Part shown: piece by piece, positions 36,600 to 48,499 of the stretch
How positions within the stretch are numbered: position 1 is the first letter of the stretch
How the letters are laid out: each line of letters starts with the position of its first letter
Origin: Monodelphis domestica
Taxonomy: Eukaryota; Chordata; Mammalia; Didelphimorphia; Didelphidae
Reading direction: 5' to 3'
Assembly (NCBI RefSeq): GCF_027887165.1
Contig: NC_077232.1
Location: 56,034,788-56,098,787 of the forward strand
Length of the DNA stretch: 64,000 nt
Notes under the pieces: generated by a model
What the model saw: only the letters and a program-made list of their open reading frames with translations
Database searches by the model: none
Told to the model about the DNA's origin: nothing
Made by a program: the position numbers and the translations under genes

Positions 36600-36880
36600 T
36601 CTACAAGTTCATCTATCCAATCTCTCCATTTAACAGTGTTGGAAATTGAGACCCAAAGAAGGAAAGTGACTTTAAGTCAGAAATAGAAGGAACTTCTGAG
36701 GTCATATGGTTCATACCCTCATTTACAGCTAAGGAAACTGCCCTACAGATATAAAGTGCCTGGCCTAAGATATTTATATAGAGAAAAGATTTATTAATTA
36801 CAAAGTTACAATAATAAGTGGCAAAGCTAAGACTAGAGCAGTCTTTCCAACACACCATGCTGCTATCCTTGAATAGGTTA
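36600..36880 (-). repeat. MIR/CORE-type SINE
   Basis: 'tccaatctctccatttaacag' and 'ggaaactgccctacagatat' fit an inverted CORE-SINE. Diverged. Confidence 0.5.
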
Positions 36881-36989
36881 AGGGTCTTACACGGGTATCT
36901 CCTAAGACTGATGGTGGTCATATAAAGAACTCTCAGTGATACTTATATACTATTTTATATAACAAGGTCAAAAACTTAGGGGTAGAAGA

Positions 36990-37800
36990 GAACTCGACTC
37001 TCCCCACTCTAACCCTACCTTCTACTCAGCTTATCAATATGGTCTTCCTAGAGCATAGCTACAATGTTACTCTCTCATACATAAATTGAAGTGGTTCCCT
37101 ATTGCCTCCAGAAATGAATCTAAAATCCTTTCTTTAAAAGCTTTGGGGAAAGGCCTCATTGCCTAACTCCAATATATTACTATAGCCAGATAGTTAAGTT
37201 TCCCTGCCATAAGTCTCTCCCCACTCCAGTCTATTCTCTTCTCAACTTCCAATTCATCCTAAAACATAGATTTAAACCTATATCCTCCCTTCCATCCCCA
37301 TTCAATAAATCTAGTGGTTTCCTCAAAGAAATATAAAATCATCTGGTGTTGAAATCCCATCATAACTTGGCTTCCTTTGACTTTTCCAGTCTTCTTAACC
37401 TTACCCCATGCACTCTAGGGACTCTGGCCTCCTTGATGATTCTTATATGTGATATTCTATGTTCTACCTCCTGGTTTTTTCACTGGCACTCACCCTCATC
37501 TCTGCCTCTTGGCTTCCTTCAACTCTCAGCTTAAGTCCCACTTTTTCAAGAATCCTTTCTTGGAGCTCCCTAACATTACAGTGCCTTCCCTTTCTGAGCA
37601 TGTCTACAATTTATGCTATGGATAGGTTGTTTTCTATGAAGAGTTGTTTATAGGCTGTCTCCCTTTTGGGGTTGTGAGCTCCTAAAGGGCAGGGAATGTT
37701 CTTTCCCTTTCTTATAAGCCCAGGTTTTTTGTTTGTCACACAACAGTGCCTGGCACATAGTGGGTGATGATGGAATGCTTGCCGATTTAACTTGAACTGG
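36990..37800 (+). repeat. L2 LINE 3' region and end
   Basis: 'gaagtggttccctattgcctcc', 'ctttttcaagaatcctttcttgg', 'gtgagctcctaaagggcaggg' and 'agtgcctggcacatagtggg' are successive L2 3' blocks. The frames are broken. Confidence 0.75.
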
Positions 37801-37999
37801 GTTGGGGTGGGGTGTCCTGATGACAGAATGGATCAGAGATCAGGTAGCACAATACAGGTGTAGTCCAACTCCCTCAGGTTACATTTGAGTTAACTGAGAC
37901 TTGTCAGGAATCCCACGCTAGACTCCGAACATGGGATCGGAGCGCCGGTCCTGCAGCCCAAGTCTGCAAGGCCTCTTTACAACCATGCACTCATGTGGC

Positions 38000-38080
38000 C
38001 CTCACAACAACCCTGTGAGGTAGGTGCTACAATTCCGAATCTGCACCTAACAGGTGAGGAAACTGAGGCTTGCTCGGCCT
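38000..38080 (-). repeat. MIR-like fragment next to PRMT3 exon 2
   Basis: 'caacaaccctgtgaggtaggtgct' and 'caggtgaggaaactgaggct' are typical inverted MIR/CORE pieces, about 50-130 bp downstream of the exon 2 donor in transcript direction. Confidence 0.6.
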
Positions 38081-38132
38081 TGCCAGTTCCAGGGCCCTCA
38101 CCCAGGTCTTCCTCCGGGGCCAGCCAACGAAC

Positions 38133-38289
38133 CTGTCACAGAACAGGCAGGGGGTCTGCTGTTTGTCTCGGGGCGGCTCCGCCTCCTCCTCTTCCTCCTC
38201 ATCCTCCCAGGCCACCTCGTCTCCGCTGTCCGACAAGCCGGGCACCTCCTCCTCCTCCTCCTCAGCCTCCTGCAGCCGGGGCCTGACGC
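38133..38289 (-). CDS. PRMT3: PRMT3 coding exon 2 (acidic region and first half of the zinc finger)
   Basis: 157 nt: GC finishes Gly10, 51 codons (residues 11-61), then AG of Arg62. The acceptor is ctgtcag/GCG and the donor GACAG/gttcgt. It encodes a run of six Glu (19-24), the conserved LSDSGDE, WED and a second Glu run (40-45), and KQQTPCLFCD with zinc-binding C57 and C60. The Glu runs come from CTC/CTT triplet repeats on the plus strand and are longer than I recall for human. Confidence 0.95.
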
Positions 38290-38406
38290 CTGACAGAAGC
38301 ATACACAACACAAGGTCAGAGGCCTCAGACTCAGGACCCGCCGGCCGCGCGGGGCAGGCCGAGGCCCGTAGCAGGCCCCAGTTGCTAAAGGGAAGGGGAT
38401 ACCCAC

Positions 38407-38434
38407 CGGTGACGCCCGTTGCTAGGGAGCACAT
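38407..38434 (-). CDS. PRMT3: PRMT3 coding exon 1 and start codon
   Basis: 28 nt encode MCSLATGVT plus G of Gly10. The start at 38434 is chosen because MCSLA matches the human N-terminus; it has G at -3. The donor is ACCG/gtgggt. The same frame stays open upstream to another ATG at 38548, so a longer N-terminus cannot be excluded from sequence alone. Intron 1 (38290-38406) is 117 bp, lacks stops and keeps frame if retained. Confidence 0.9.
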
Positions 38435-38829
38435 GGCGCGCCCACACGCGTGAAGGGAGCAATCGGCTAGAAGGAAACCTGCGGGGATGGAGGCGGCAAG
38501 AGTGGGTCCGCTAGGGCAAGGGATTCGGGCCGGGTGGCACGCACTCACTCACGCACGCATGCGGGCACGCACGCGGCCCGGAGTGAGGGGCTCTGGGGCA
38601 AAAGCAAAGCCTAGCCGGAAAGTGGGAGGTGTTGTGCGCGTGCGCGAAAGCTGGTTCTCCCTCTTCCGGCTCCGCAAGCGGGCGGAGGGGGTCACGTGGG
38701 CGCACCTCCATCCTCCCGCTCGCCCTCCCACCCGACGCTCCACCTTGCCTTTGCAAAGGGGGCGTGGCCAGGGCTCTCCTATTTTTTTTAGGAGATTGTA
38801 GCCCGTACTCCCCGCCCCAGTGGTGCAAT

Positions 38830-38990
38830 AACCAGAACTCTGGTTTAGCATCCAGAATCCTGGGGTTCAAGTCCCTCCTCTGAAGTTAATTCTGTGACCT
38901 TGGGCAAGTGACTCACCCTCCCTGGGCATGAATTTCTTTCTGCACAAAAGGAGGAGGTGGAGACTAAATATGATAGAATCTGAGATTCTA
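38830..38990 (+). repeat. MIR-like SINE
   Basis: 'tggggttcaagtccctcctctg', 'accttgggcaagtgactcac' follow the MIR order. It abuts the PRMT3 CpG island. Confidence 0.65.
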
Positions 38991-39074
38991 TCTGCAGCTC
39001 CCCTCGACTGTTTGGGGACAGAGAAACAAAGTGAGGTATCCTGCTGCTTCCCACCCACACCCTTCTGATCCTGC

Positions 39075-39160
39075 ACTGGCTGGAGAGCCCTCTGATGGAG
39101 GAGGAGGGGGAGGGGGAGGGGAGTGTAGTGGAGGCGGGAGGGAGGGAGAGAAAAGGAGGA
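39075..39160. repeat. G/A-rich low-complexity tract
   Basis: gaggagggggagggggaggg followed by more GGA-rich sequence. Confidence 0.8.
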
Positions 39161-39359
39161 TCTGCAATGGCCCAGGGCACAGAGAATGTCATCTAAAAGA
39201 AAAAAAGAAAAAGCCCTACCCACATGCACTGCAGAAGGTCTATGCAGATGCCGCATTTTCTGACTCTATATCATAGAGACAAGCCATGCTATTTTCGAAA
39301 CTGGAACGTTACTCTCTTCTTAGAGATTTGCAGTGTAGATGAAAAAAAAAAGTCCTTGT

Positions 39360-40000
39360 TTTGAGTTTAAATCTAAGTTTTATCTCGTATTTTTTCTATG
39401 ACTTTGGCTAAGTCACAGTCAGTGAGGGGATCAGCTCCCTCATATATAAAACGAAGGAATTAGATTAAATGATGGTATACAAGGTCTCTTCCAGCTTTAA
39501 AAATCCAGATCACACTGATATCCCTTTCCTTAGAATTCTTATATAACCGCTCTAAATCATTCAACTGAATACTTATTCTTAGCTACAAGGCAGTCGTATC
39601 AGGGCATTTGAATCATCTTTAGTCACCAATTTTTAAGAGTCCTATTAATGTTAACCATTAATTGTCATAATAATATTGATGGAATATTAATTTTCATAAT
39701 AATATTAATGGGGTGTTAATTTTAATGATCTTAATAGAATGATAATTTTGTGGTGATATTAATATTTTCATAATAATAATGGAATATTACTTTTCAAAAT
39801 ATGGAACATGAGAAGCATGGACTAGAAGGCTGCCTTCAGAGTCAAAAAGACTTAAAGCTTCACCTCTGTCCCCTACTAGCTATGTAACTTTAGGTAAGTT
39901 AATTGACCTTTCAAATCCTCCAGGTAACTAGCCTAAGAATTGTAGAGTTGGTACTATTCTGCCATAGTACAGGGAATTCTCTATTGGGATGAAATCAGAG
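39360..40000 (+). repeat. Degenerate MIR-like SINEs with AT-rich spacer
   Basis: One at 39360-39520 ('actttggctaagtcacagtc', 'tatataaaacgaaggaattagat') and one at 39800-39930 ('aagcatggactagaaggctg', 'tatgtaactttaggtaagtt'). Between them is a run of related 'aataatattaatgg' phrases. Confidence 0.5.
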
Positions 40001-40376
40001 GGTCTAATATGGGGGGGTGGGGGGAGTGGAATGTGGAAAAAGAATTCTCCTTTATAAGGTTTGAGGATAGGGACATTTGGATTCTCTGATTCCAACTCTA
40101 GAAACTGTTTCAGCTGAAAGTAACTGATTTTCACTGGATGAGTATTACTTGCTTTTCTAAAGTTAATGAGGACACTAGAGTTAGGGGGTTACTGCTGACT
40201 ACTCACTCAGTCAGCAATCATTTGTTAACCACACTGTCCCAAGAACTGAAATGAAATCCTGTTTCCCACTCCTCACCCCTTCCATTTAGGTAGAATGATT
40301 GTTAAACTTCAGGAAATCAGGAACAATGCTTTACATTTCTTCATATACTTCTTTGCTTCCCAATCAGGTACATTTT

Positions 40377-40505
40377 GTTGTTCAGTTATTTCACTTATGT
40401 CCAACTCTTTGTAAAAATTCCATTTGGGGTTTTCTTAGCAAAGCCATTTCCTCATCCAGCTCATTTTATAGATGATGAAACTGAGGCAAACTCGGTTAAT
40501 TGTCT
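40377..40505 (-). repeat. SINE with RTE-like tail
   Basis: 'gttgttcagttatttcacttatgtccaactc' is the inverted RTE-like tail, followed by 'agctcattttatagatgatg'. Truncated at the head. Confidence 0.65.
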
Positions 40506-40849
40506 AAGGTTACATGACTTGTACATACTAGTCACTTTAATATTAGTTGAATTTATTCATTCAACCAATAACTATATAACAATTATAGTATTAAAAAACT
40601 TGGTACCAGGCACTAGATAATAATACAAAATTTAGATGATATCCATTGGTGGCCCTTTCATACTGAAAGGGAATCTCAATGGAAGGTGGGCTGCCCCAAA
40701 AGTGAATGTACTCTTAATCTGCAAAAAATAGCAGTTTATTACCTAGAGGTCCCACTTCTAACACATACTGGTTGTGTGAAATGGGTGAAGCTCTTCATCT
40801 CTGAATGTCCCCCAAGCCTGTAAATTGAAAAATAGTTAGTGATCTCCAC

Positions 40850-40970
40850 CAGATCCCCTGGAGAATGAAATGACCAACCACTCTGGTGTCCTTGCCAAGA
40901 AAACCTCATGGATAGCTATGGTCCATGGGGTCATGGAGAGTAGGACACAACTGAACAAGCAGCAGGATTT
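40850..40970 (+). repeat. RTE-like LINE tail
   Basis: 'ccaagaaaacctcatggatagc' and 'gtccatggggtcatggagag' with 'gacacaactgaacaa' are the RTE 3' tail in plus orientation. Confidence 0.65.
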
Positions 40971-41019
40971 TCCTTTCCAGGAGTTTGATATGCCAACAAA
41001 ATCACAGGTACAGACAAAA

Positions 41020-41850
41020 TAAAAATCTATCTGTCTTGTTGCTTAGGCTAAATATGGAATACTGTCTCCAGTAGTAGGTACCACATTTTAGGTGGTACCT
41101 TGATAAATTAGAGCATCTAAAAAAAAGACAACCTAGATTGTGTAGGGGCTTGAAATTGTACTGAAAAATTGGAAGTGGTCAGCCTAGAATAAAGAACAAG
41201 TTAGGGAAATGATAGCTCTCTTTAAATATTTGAAAGGTTGACTATCTTGTGAAATAGAGATCTTAAGGGAAGCATTGGAAAAAGTAGGAATTAGTTTGCA
41301 GTAGTCTTCACTCTTTTCCCAGCTCTTCTTCCAAAATTCTCCACCAGGTCCCAGCTCTCTTCTCATCCTAGAAGATCCCCCTGCCCCTGTGTCCCTTTTC
41401 TTCCATTGCAGAGTTCTTTCTAGAACCTCCAAAATTCTCCACCAGGTCCCAGCTCTTTTCTCACCCTGGAAGATCCCTCTGCCCCTATGTCCCTTTTCTC
41501 CTATTGTAGAGTTCCTCCTAGAAACTCCAATTTGAGGAAATGTTTTATCCAGCAATCCTTACTCCTCTCCTAGTCCTGCTTCATTTTTGGCTTGACCATC
41601 ATGGCCTTGTCAGCTCCCTTCTGTGTTGCCTCCTCCCATTAGAATGAGAGCGACATGAGAGCAGGAGCTATCTTTTTGCCCAGATTCATATTCATATTCC
41701 TAGTGCTTAGCATAATGCCTGGCACATTTAATAAATGCTTGTTGACTTAGTTTGAGATAGGATGGCCATTGGTGTTCAAGCAAAGGCTGGATGTTATAGA
41801 TGGGAATCATAACTGGTTAAAGAGTTGGGCATGATCACCTGAGGCCTCTT
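41020..41850 (+). repeat. CR1/L3 and L2 3' fragments interrupted by a 98-bp tandem duplication
   Basis: 41020-41330 resembles the CR1/L3 3' half ('gaaatgatagctctctttaaatatttgaaagg'), with a continuation near 41760 ('ttcaagcaaaggctggatg'). 41331-41526 is a two-copy 98-bp repeat. 41600-41750 is an L2 end ('cataatgcctggcacattta'). Confidence 0.6.
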
Positions 41851-42550
41851 CCCTTCTAAATTCAGAGAACTGCAGGCTCCCTAAATATCTCCTGGTTCAA
41901 TTATCTGGACCCAGTCATGTGAACAATGAAAGACCTGAACTTCAGTTGTCAATAATGTGAATGTGATGGTAACCCACTAACCACTAAAAGGAGTTCCATG
42001 TAAATTATGGTAGATAGTTTATTAATTTTTTAATCATTAAAAATAAATTAAACAATTAATAAATTAACAATTTATTAAGCACCTATTATGGGCCAGGTAT
42101 TGTGCAAGACCTCTTGTGCTAGTATAATAGAAAGCCCCCAATAGTAACTTGTATGTTCTTCTAGCACTGGTACCTAGAACCAAAGAATTGCCTTTCTCAG
42201 GGAGGCTTAACATGGAGGGTCTGAACTTACTTTGTAACTTTCTTATTGCATTCCAATATAATTGTTTTTTTTTTAATTACTCTATATTTAATGAATTTAA
42301 AAATATTATTCTGTATGGAAATCGGTTTTGAGTGATAATATATGTATAATCCAGTGGAACTGCTTATTAATTCTAGGATGGGGGAGGAAATAGGGGAGGG
42401 AGACAACAAGAATCATGTAACCATGAAAAAAAATTAAAAATAAAAGGAAAGGAAAGGGAAAAATAAAATAGTAGGTGAGCACTTAAGGCAGGAAGAGCAA
42501 TAAAATAAAATATTATTCTAAGAAGGGATCTGTAGGTTTCACTAAGACTT

Positions 42551-43193
42551 TTTTTTAAATTTTATAATATTTTATTTGATCATTTCCAAGCATTATTCAT
42601 TAAAGACAAAGATCATTTTCTTTTCCTCCCTCCCACCCCCCGTAGCCGACGCGTGATTCCACTGGGTATCACATGTGTTCTTGATTCGAACCCATTGCCA
42701 TGTTGTTAATATTTGCATTAGAGTGTTCGTTTAGAGTCTCTTCTCTGTCATGTCCCCTCAACCGCTGTAGTCAGGTAGTTGCTATTCCTCGGCGTTTCTA
42801 CTCCCACAGTTTGTCCTCTGCTTATGAATAGTGTTTTTCTCCTAGATCCCTGCAGATTGTTCAGGGACATTACACCGCCACTAATGGAGAAGTCCATTAC
42901 GTTCGATTATACCACAGTGTATTAGTCTCTGTGTACAATGTTCTCCTGGTTCTGCTCCTCTCCCTCTGCATCAATCCTGGAGGTTGTTCCAGTTCCCATG
43001 GAACTCCTCCACTTTATTATCCCTTTTAGCACAATAGTATTCCATCACCAACATATACCACAATTTGTTCAGCCATTCCCCAATTGAAGGGCATCCCCTC
43101 ATTTTCCAATTTTTGGCCACCACAAAGAGCACAGCTATGAATATTCTTGTACAAGTCTTTTTCTCCATTATCTCTTTGGGGTACAGACCCAGC
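42551..43193 (-). mobile_element. 5'-truncated L1 with target-site duplication
   Basis: Flanked by ttcactaagactt at 42538-42550 and 43194-43206. Inside: T run (minus-strand A tail), L1 3' UTR, then the ORF2 end in minus orientation (frame 42971-43225 reads LGLYPKEIMEKKTC and WKMRGCPSIGEWLNKLWY). The same subfamily as the L1 at 22078. It lies between HTATIP2 and PRMT3. Confidence 0.93.
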
Positions 43194-43337
43194 TTCACTA
43201 AGACTTCTAAAAGGGTCCAAGACAAAAAATAATTAAGAACCTGTGGCCTAATTAGGTGTAAGGTTGGGTTTTTTGTTTGTTTGTTTTTGCTTTTCTGCTT
43301 AATTCAAGAACCACAAAATCACTAGAGAAATTATCTT

Positions 43338-43343
43338 TTTATT
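43338..43343 (-). promoter_or_regulatory. HTATIP2: Candidate HTATIP2 polyadenylation signal
   Basis: AATAAA on the minus strand, 1.34 kb after the stop codon. It is the first exact hexamer I saw downstream; variant hexamers lie closer, so this is only a candidate. Confidence 0.25.
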
Positions 43344-43567
43344 AAACATGATAAAGAATTATCGAAGGCACAGGAATCATGTAAACAATCATGTACATAC
43401 AATATGGAATATCCTCTGTAATCTGTACCAATTTGGTCCCTGTAACCAGGCAACCTTCTTTAAGAAAAAAAAAGCTAAAAAACTTATCTTTTTTATCAAT
43501 GTTGTAATTGGTGGAGTACTTTGCTTATGAGAAGTAAGTCTTAGAATGCATTAGAAAAGGGGATCAG

Positions 43568-43765
43568 AGGGCAGCTGGGTGGCTCAGTAGATTTTGAGCT
43601 AGGTCAAGAAACAGGGAGATCCTGAGTTCAACTCTGACTTTGGGCACTTCCTAGCTGTGTGATCCTCAGCAAGTCACTTAACCCCTATTGCCCCTACCAG
43701 TCTTCTGCCTTGGAACCAATGCTAAGTATTGATTCCATGTCAGAAGATAGGGGTTTAAAAAGTAA
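43568..43765 (+). repeat. tRNA-derived CORE-type SINE (MAR1-like), near full length
   Basis: 'gagggcagctgggtggctca', 'cctagctgtgtgatcctcag', 'gccttggaaccaatgctaag' in order. It probably lies in the HTATIP2 3' UTR or just beyond. Confidence 0.8.
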
Positions 43766-44294
43766 GTAAATAAAAATGGACCAGAGCTAATAAATAAGAG
43801 AACTATTTTGAATTCTAATGGAAGGAAGAGAAGACTATTCGTTTTGATTAGATTACAGATTCTCAACTGCAGGCCCCTAAAGGACCACAGAGTCACTGCA
43901 AGGGATAAAGAAATCAATACATAAAACTATAAAGAAGTAAACCTATCTTCCATAAATTAAATGTTTCCCACACATATAAACTGCTATTAGAAAAAGAAAA
44001 TAACTACAGAGATGCTGAATAAAAAATGTAAAATTATTTAACAGTGTTCTGAATTCATTGTGGAAAAATCTAAATTAGATAGTTATTGGATTTTTTATAT
44101 ATAAAATATATTAAATGCTTTAATATATTATATATATTAGATACTTCCTTAATAGCTGATACCACAAGTATAGCATGTGGGTCAGATCCATGGAATATGA
44201 CAACTTAAAAAGTTGGAATAACTGAAATAGATAAACTTTTTGGGGGGGATAAATAATATAGCAAATATGCATTTATATACACATAAACTGATAC

Positions 44295-44520
44295 GAAAGT
44301 TTTGCAAAGAGCTTTTCACTAGATCCTTAAAACAACCCTGTTAGGTAAGTGCCATTATTTATAACAATCATTTTCCAGATAAGGAATCTAAACCTGAAGG
44401 AGATTTAAGTGATTTGTTCAGGAGGACATAGCTGGTGTGTGGGGTAGGATTTAAACTCAAGTTTTCTGGACTCTAAATTCAGTGTTCTATAAACTATTTC
44501 ACCAAGAAGCTTCAAAATAT
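44295..44520 (-). repeat. MIR/CORE-type SINE
   Basis: 'aacaaccctgttaggtaagtgcc', 'ttttccagataaggaatctaaac' fit the inverted pattern. Confidence 0.6.
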
Positions 44521-44687
44521 ATTACATTACATTATATAATATGCCCTATTTTATGAATATTATATTTAAATGGTGAGTAAACTAAACAGCCCTGTATTTC
44601 CACTGTCTTGATAATGTAAACATGGTTATGATAGGAGGATCAAAGGCATTTGGGGAGGGAGAAAAGGCATTTTTTCCCCCAATGTGA

Positions 44688-44990
<303 letters not shown>

Positions 44991-45189
44991 TTATTTGGTG
45001 CTTAATGAAAAGAAAATTAGGAATTCAGTTTATCATGCCCAACAAGTATTTCATAACTACTTTGAAAGCACTTTTAAGCCTTTTTTTTCCTCAAGAGCAA
45101 AGGAAGAAACTTTGACAAGACAAACCACTAACATCCCACCCAATGGGAGAGAGGAAGGAGTAAGTAGTTCCCCTTAAACTTTCTTTAAA

Positions 45190-45341
45190 TCCAGGGTTTT
45201 TAATCTAGGAGATATTCATTTTTTTTTTAGAAAAAGTGATAACTATCTCAATTTAATTGATTTCCTTTATAATATTATAGATTTCATTTTACATCCTTAA
45301 AAACATTATTTTAAGCAGTCTTGAGATTTTAACAGGGTCCA

Positions 45342-45345
<4 letters not shown>
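45190..45345 (+). repeat. Ancient mammalian repeat, second copy
   Basis: Same type as 3120-3275: 'agggtttttaatctaggag', then 'ttaaaaacattattttaagcag'. Confidence 0.35.
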
Positions 45346-45430
<85 letters not shown>

Positions 45431-45450
45431 TTTACACACACACACACACA
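45342..45450. repeat. (CT)n/(TTTCTCTC)n microsatellite followed by (AC)n
   Basis: About 88 bases of CT units with periodic TTTC interruptions, then ttttacacacac.... It lies in HTATIP2 intron 5. Confidence 0.95.
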
Positions 45451-45869
45451 ATTAAAAACCATAGCTCTAGAGTGTTGAAGGAATGAATAGACTATCTTGG
45501 CCATCTTGGGTCATAGTCTTTTGTTGTCCATTTCTGGACCAGACAGATAGACCAGAATAAAAGTCAGGGGATTGCCTAGAGGGATGAACCATATAAAACA
45601 CCATCTTGTAAGTCAAGTAGAAGGTCCAAGCCCAAAGATCCCCAAACTCTCCAAATGACCCTTGACTATCCCTGGCTTTTTCTAGGACTTGAATATGCTC
45701 CTTAGCGTCTGTGCTTTTCCATGATATATTCCTAGCAAATATAACATCCTCAACATGTAAAATTAGCCTCTGCTTTGGATTGAAATTAAAATATCTGAGT
45801 TGGTCTCATCTTCTCCCAAAGATTAATTTAGACCTGAAGGAAAATATAGGGAGCACTTGTAATACTTAC

Positions 45870-45931
45870 GCAGGTCTAAAAATGGTGTACCGGTCAAAGT
45901 TCAGCTCTTCAATTTTGGCTTCTACTTCACC
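45870..45931 (-). CDS. HTATIP2: HTATIP2 coding exon 5
   Basis: 62 nt: 20 codons (GEVEAKIEELNFDRYTIFRP, residues 187-206) plus GC of Ala207. The acceptor is ttattag/GG and the donor CCTGC/gtaagt. Phase 0 entry directly after catalytic K186. Confidence 0.97.
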
Positions 45932-46232
45932 CTAATAAAATAAATCATCAAGATTTAGTGAAATCCAGGTGAGTCCCTCTGATGAGTTCATGATGGAATG
46001 ACTTCATCCTCTGCAGAGAACACAGTTCCCCAAAAGTCTAAGTTATCTCTAGGATTCATTTCCCTTAATATTTCAAGGATTCGTGATTACAGTAGTGTGG
46101 GCACACTATCTACCAATACAGATTGCAAATGATCTTGGTGAGTTGTTTCACTTGAAAAATTAACCCCAATTGATGATGAATTTTTGATGTGACTTACTGG
46201 GTGTTTTTTTTTTTTTTAGATGCTCAAAGGTC

Positions 46233-46450
46233 TCCAACTGTCTAGTTCTTATTGCTCCAACTGCCTTGGAACCAATACTCAGGATCAATTTTAAGACAGA
46301 ACATAAGGGTTTAAAAAAAAACAGAGAGAGAGAAAGTCAGCCCCTGCTCTCAAGGAGCTTACAATCTAGTGGCAGAGAGAATATACAAACAAATATATAC
46401 AAAGTAAGCTAGAGAGAGAGGATAAATAGGAAAAAATTAAGACAAAAGTC
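46233..46450 (+). repeat. SINE tail plus another interspersed repeat fragment
   Basis: 46233-46320 carries 'ctgccttggaaccaatactc', the 3' half of the CORE-type SINE. 46335-46450 carries 'ctgctctcaaggagcttacaatctagtgg', of the same type as 3815-4080. Confidence 0.6.
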
Positions 46451-47034
46451 TTAACCTTGACTCCTTCATGAACCACAACCTCCTCATCTATAAAATAAGG
46501 GTGGAAACCAAGATGATCTTTAAGGTCATGAAATTATAAACCTTCAGTTTTCTACATTAGGCACAATGGTTTATGAGATTCTTCAGGAATTTTTTGATCA
46601 AAATGCTCTAACAGAAAAGATGCTGCTTCAGGCACCACTGATTGTAGTGGCTTTCATTCTCATTCCATGAGAAAAAAAGCTCTATGAATGCTGAAATCTA
46701 AGAATAGTACCAAGAAAGTAATGATACAAAAATCTAAGAAAATAGGGAATTTATTTTATCTTAATGCATTTAGTTCTGCATGTTTTTTCTAAAGGAAATT
46801 ATCCATTGAATTATTTCATGTCAATGATAAAAAACGTTTACTTCTTCAAATGCATATCATTTTATTATTTGGACTGCTTAGTTTTTATTTATTAATTAAA
46901 TTGCTTAATTTTTATTTATTATTTGCTTAGTTTTCCTTTACTTGGCTTTGGATTTTCAGCAATTAAATTTTAAATTTTTTGTTGATAATAGAGCAGGTAT
47001 CTATTAAAGAAATGATCCCATGCAGTTCTTCCAG

Positions 47035-47285
47035 GGTGTTGTTTGATCATTCAGTCCTGTCTGACTCTACCGGACTGTATTAGGTTTTCTTGGCAAAGAT
47101 ACTAAAGTATTTTGCCATTTTCTTCTCCACTGTCCTCCATTTTACAGATGAGAAGGTGACATACAAAGGGGTTAAGTGACTTGTCCAGGATCACACTAGT
47201 AACTATCTGAGGCTGGATTTGAACTCTGTTGTCATCCTAGTCCCATGGCTCTATCCACGGTACTACTTAGCTGTCCCCTCCTGAA
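47035..47285 (-). repeat. SINE with RTE-like tail, near full length
   Basis: 'gatcattcagtcctgtctgactc', 'ttgccattttcttctccactg', 'ggctggatttgaactctg' and 'ctatccacggtactacttag' in inverted order. Confidence 0.75.
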
Positions 47286-47823
47286 TATTATCAATTAGTA
47301 ATATCTGGACCCAGTGGAAATCTCTGGTAATAATCCATTGGTCAGCAGGTCTTTTCACTGATCCTAACTGCATTTAGATTCAATAAATCAACTACATAAG
47401 TACAGGATGGGGAAGATAGGTCTTGGGGCAGTTCATCACAATATCGATTCTAAAATGAAAGGATATGGTTTAAAAAAAATTTTAAAGCATGCCTGCATTT
47501 GGCTAGAATAACCACTAAGATCCCATCTAATTCTAAAACAAGAAAGGACACTAACGATCACAGAGTCTAAATCCTCCATTTTATACACAAAGAAATAAAT
47601 CCAGGACTTGAGAAGTTAAGAGTGTGTAGTCAATGACAGACTGTGTTTTTTGATAGGCAAGAAAAAAACACTAGAGGTCACTAGGGAGAGACATTTTCTA
47701 ATGAAAGGTAACTACAATTTTTTCCCCCTCAAAACTAAAAGAGTTACTCTCCAGTAAAATACTTCTTCCTCAATATAAAAATTCAAAGTCATCATAATTC
47801 ACATAGACTGGATGAATTCGTTA

Positions 47824-48081
<258 letters not shown>

Positions 48082-48499
48082 TCACTTGGTTCATCTTAAA
48101 GATTAGTCTTTGTTTCTGGCTTGAACCCAAACTATATCCAAAAGCAGTGCTGAAATTCAAAGGAAGAAAGGATCCAAGAAAAAGACAGTAAGACAGAGAG
48201 CCAACTTGAGTAGAAAGGAGAGAAAGAACAGCTGTGAGGGGAAAAGCAAAGACAGATGAAGTTGAAAAACATAAGAGACCTAGGAAAAGCAACTGAAGGT
48301 TAGGAAAATTTCCATTTCTTCAGTCTTTATCATTTTTTTCCTTCTACCATCTTGTATTTTGTTGACTTGTTTCAGCTCACTCTGTGTGTTTATTATAATA
48401 TTTTTCTAGTCTTTTCAAATCTTACACTGTAGTCCCCAAATTTTGGGATCTAGGGACCCAGAACTCTTGGCTGTCTCCCACAAATAACCCTTGGTCTCC

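Larger units (their letters stand above)
38110..38800 (-). promoter_or_regulatory. PRMT3: PRMT3 CpG-island promoter
   Basis: CpG-dense stretch around exon 1. Upstream of the start are NRF1-like sites (38556-38563 cgcatgcg; 38635-38646 tgcgcgtgcgcg), ETS-type CCGGAA/TTCCGG (38615-38620, 38663-38670), an E-box CACGTG (38693-38698) and a GC/KLF box near 38759. No TATA box. This is the usual layout of a housekeeping promoter. Confidence 0.8.

Noticed and set aside
38027..38548. 173-codon frame as a separate single-exon gene
   Set aside because: It is PRMT3 exon 1, the stop-free intron 1 and exon 2 read as one piece, with an overrun past the exon 2 donor.
41184..41555. 123-codon minus-strand frame with a repeated motif
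   Set aside because: The repetition comes from a 98-bp tandem duplication in LINE remnants; 98 is not a multiple of three and there is no similarity to a protein.
45289..45504. Arg-Glu repeat frame
   Set aside because: It is the (CT)n microsatellite read on the minus strand.
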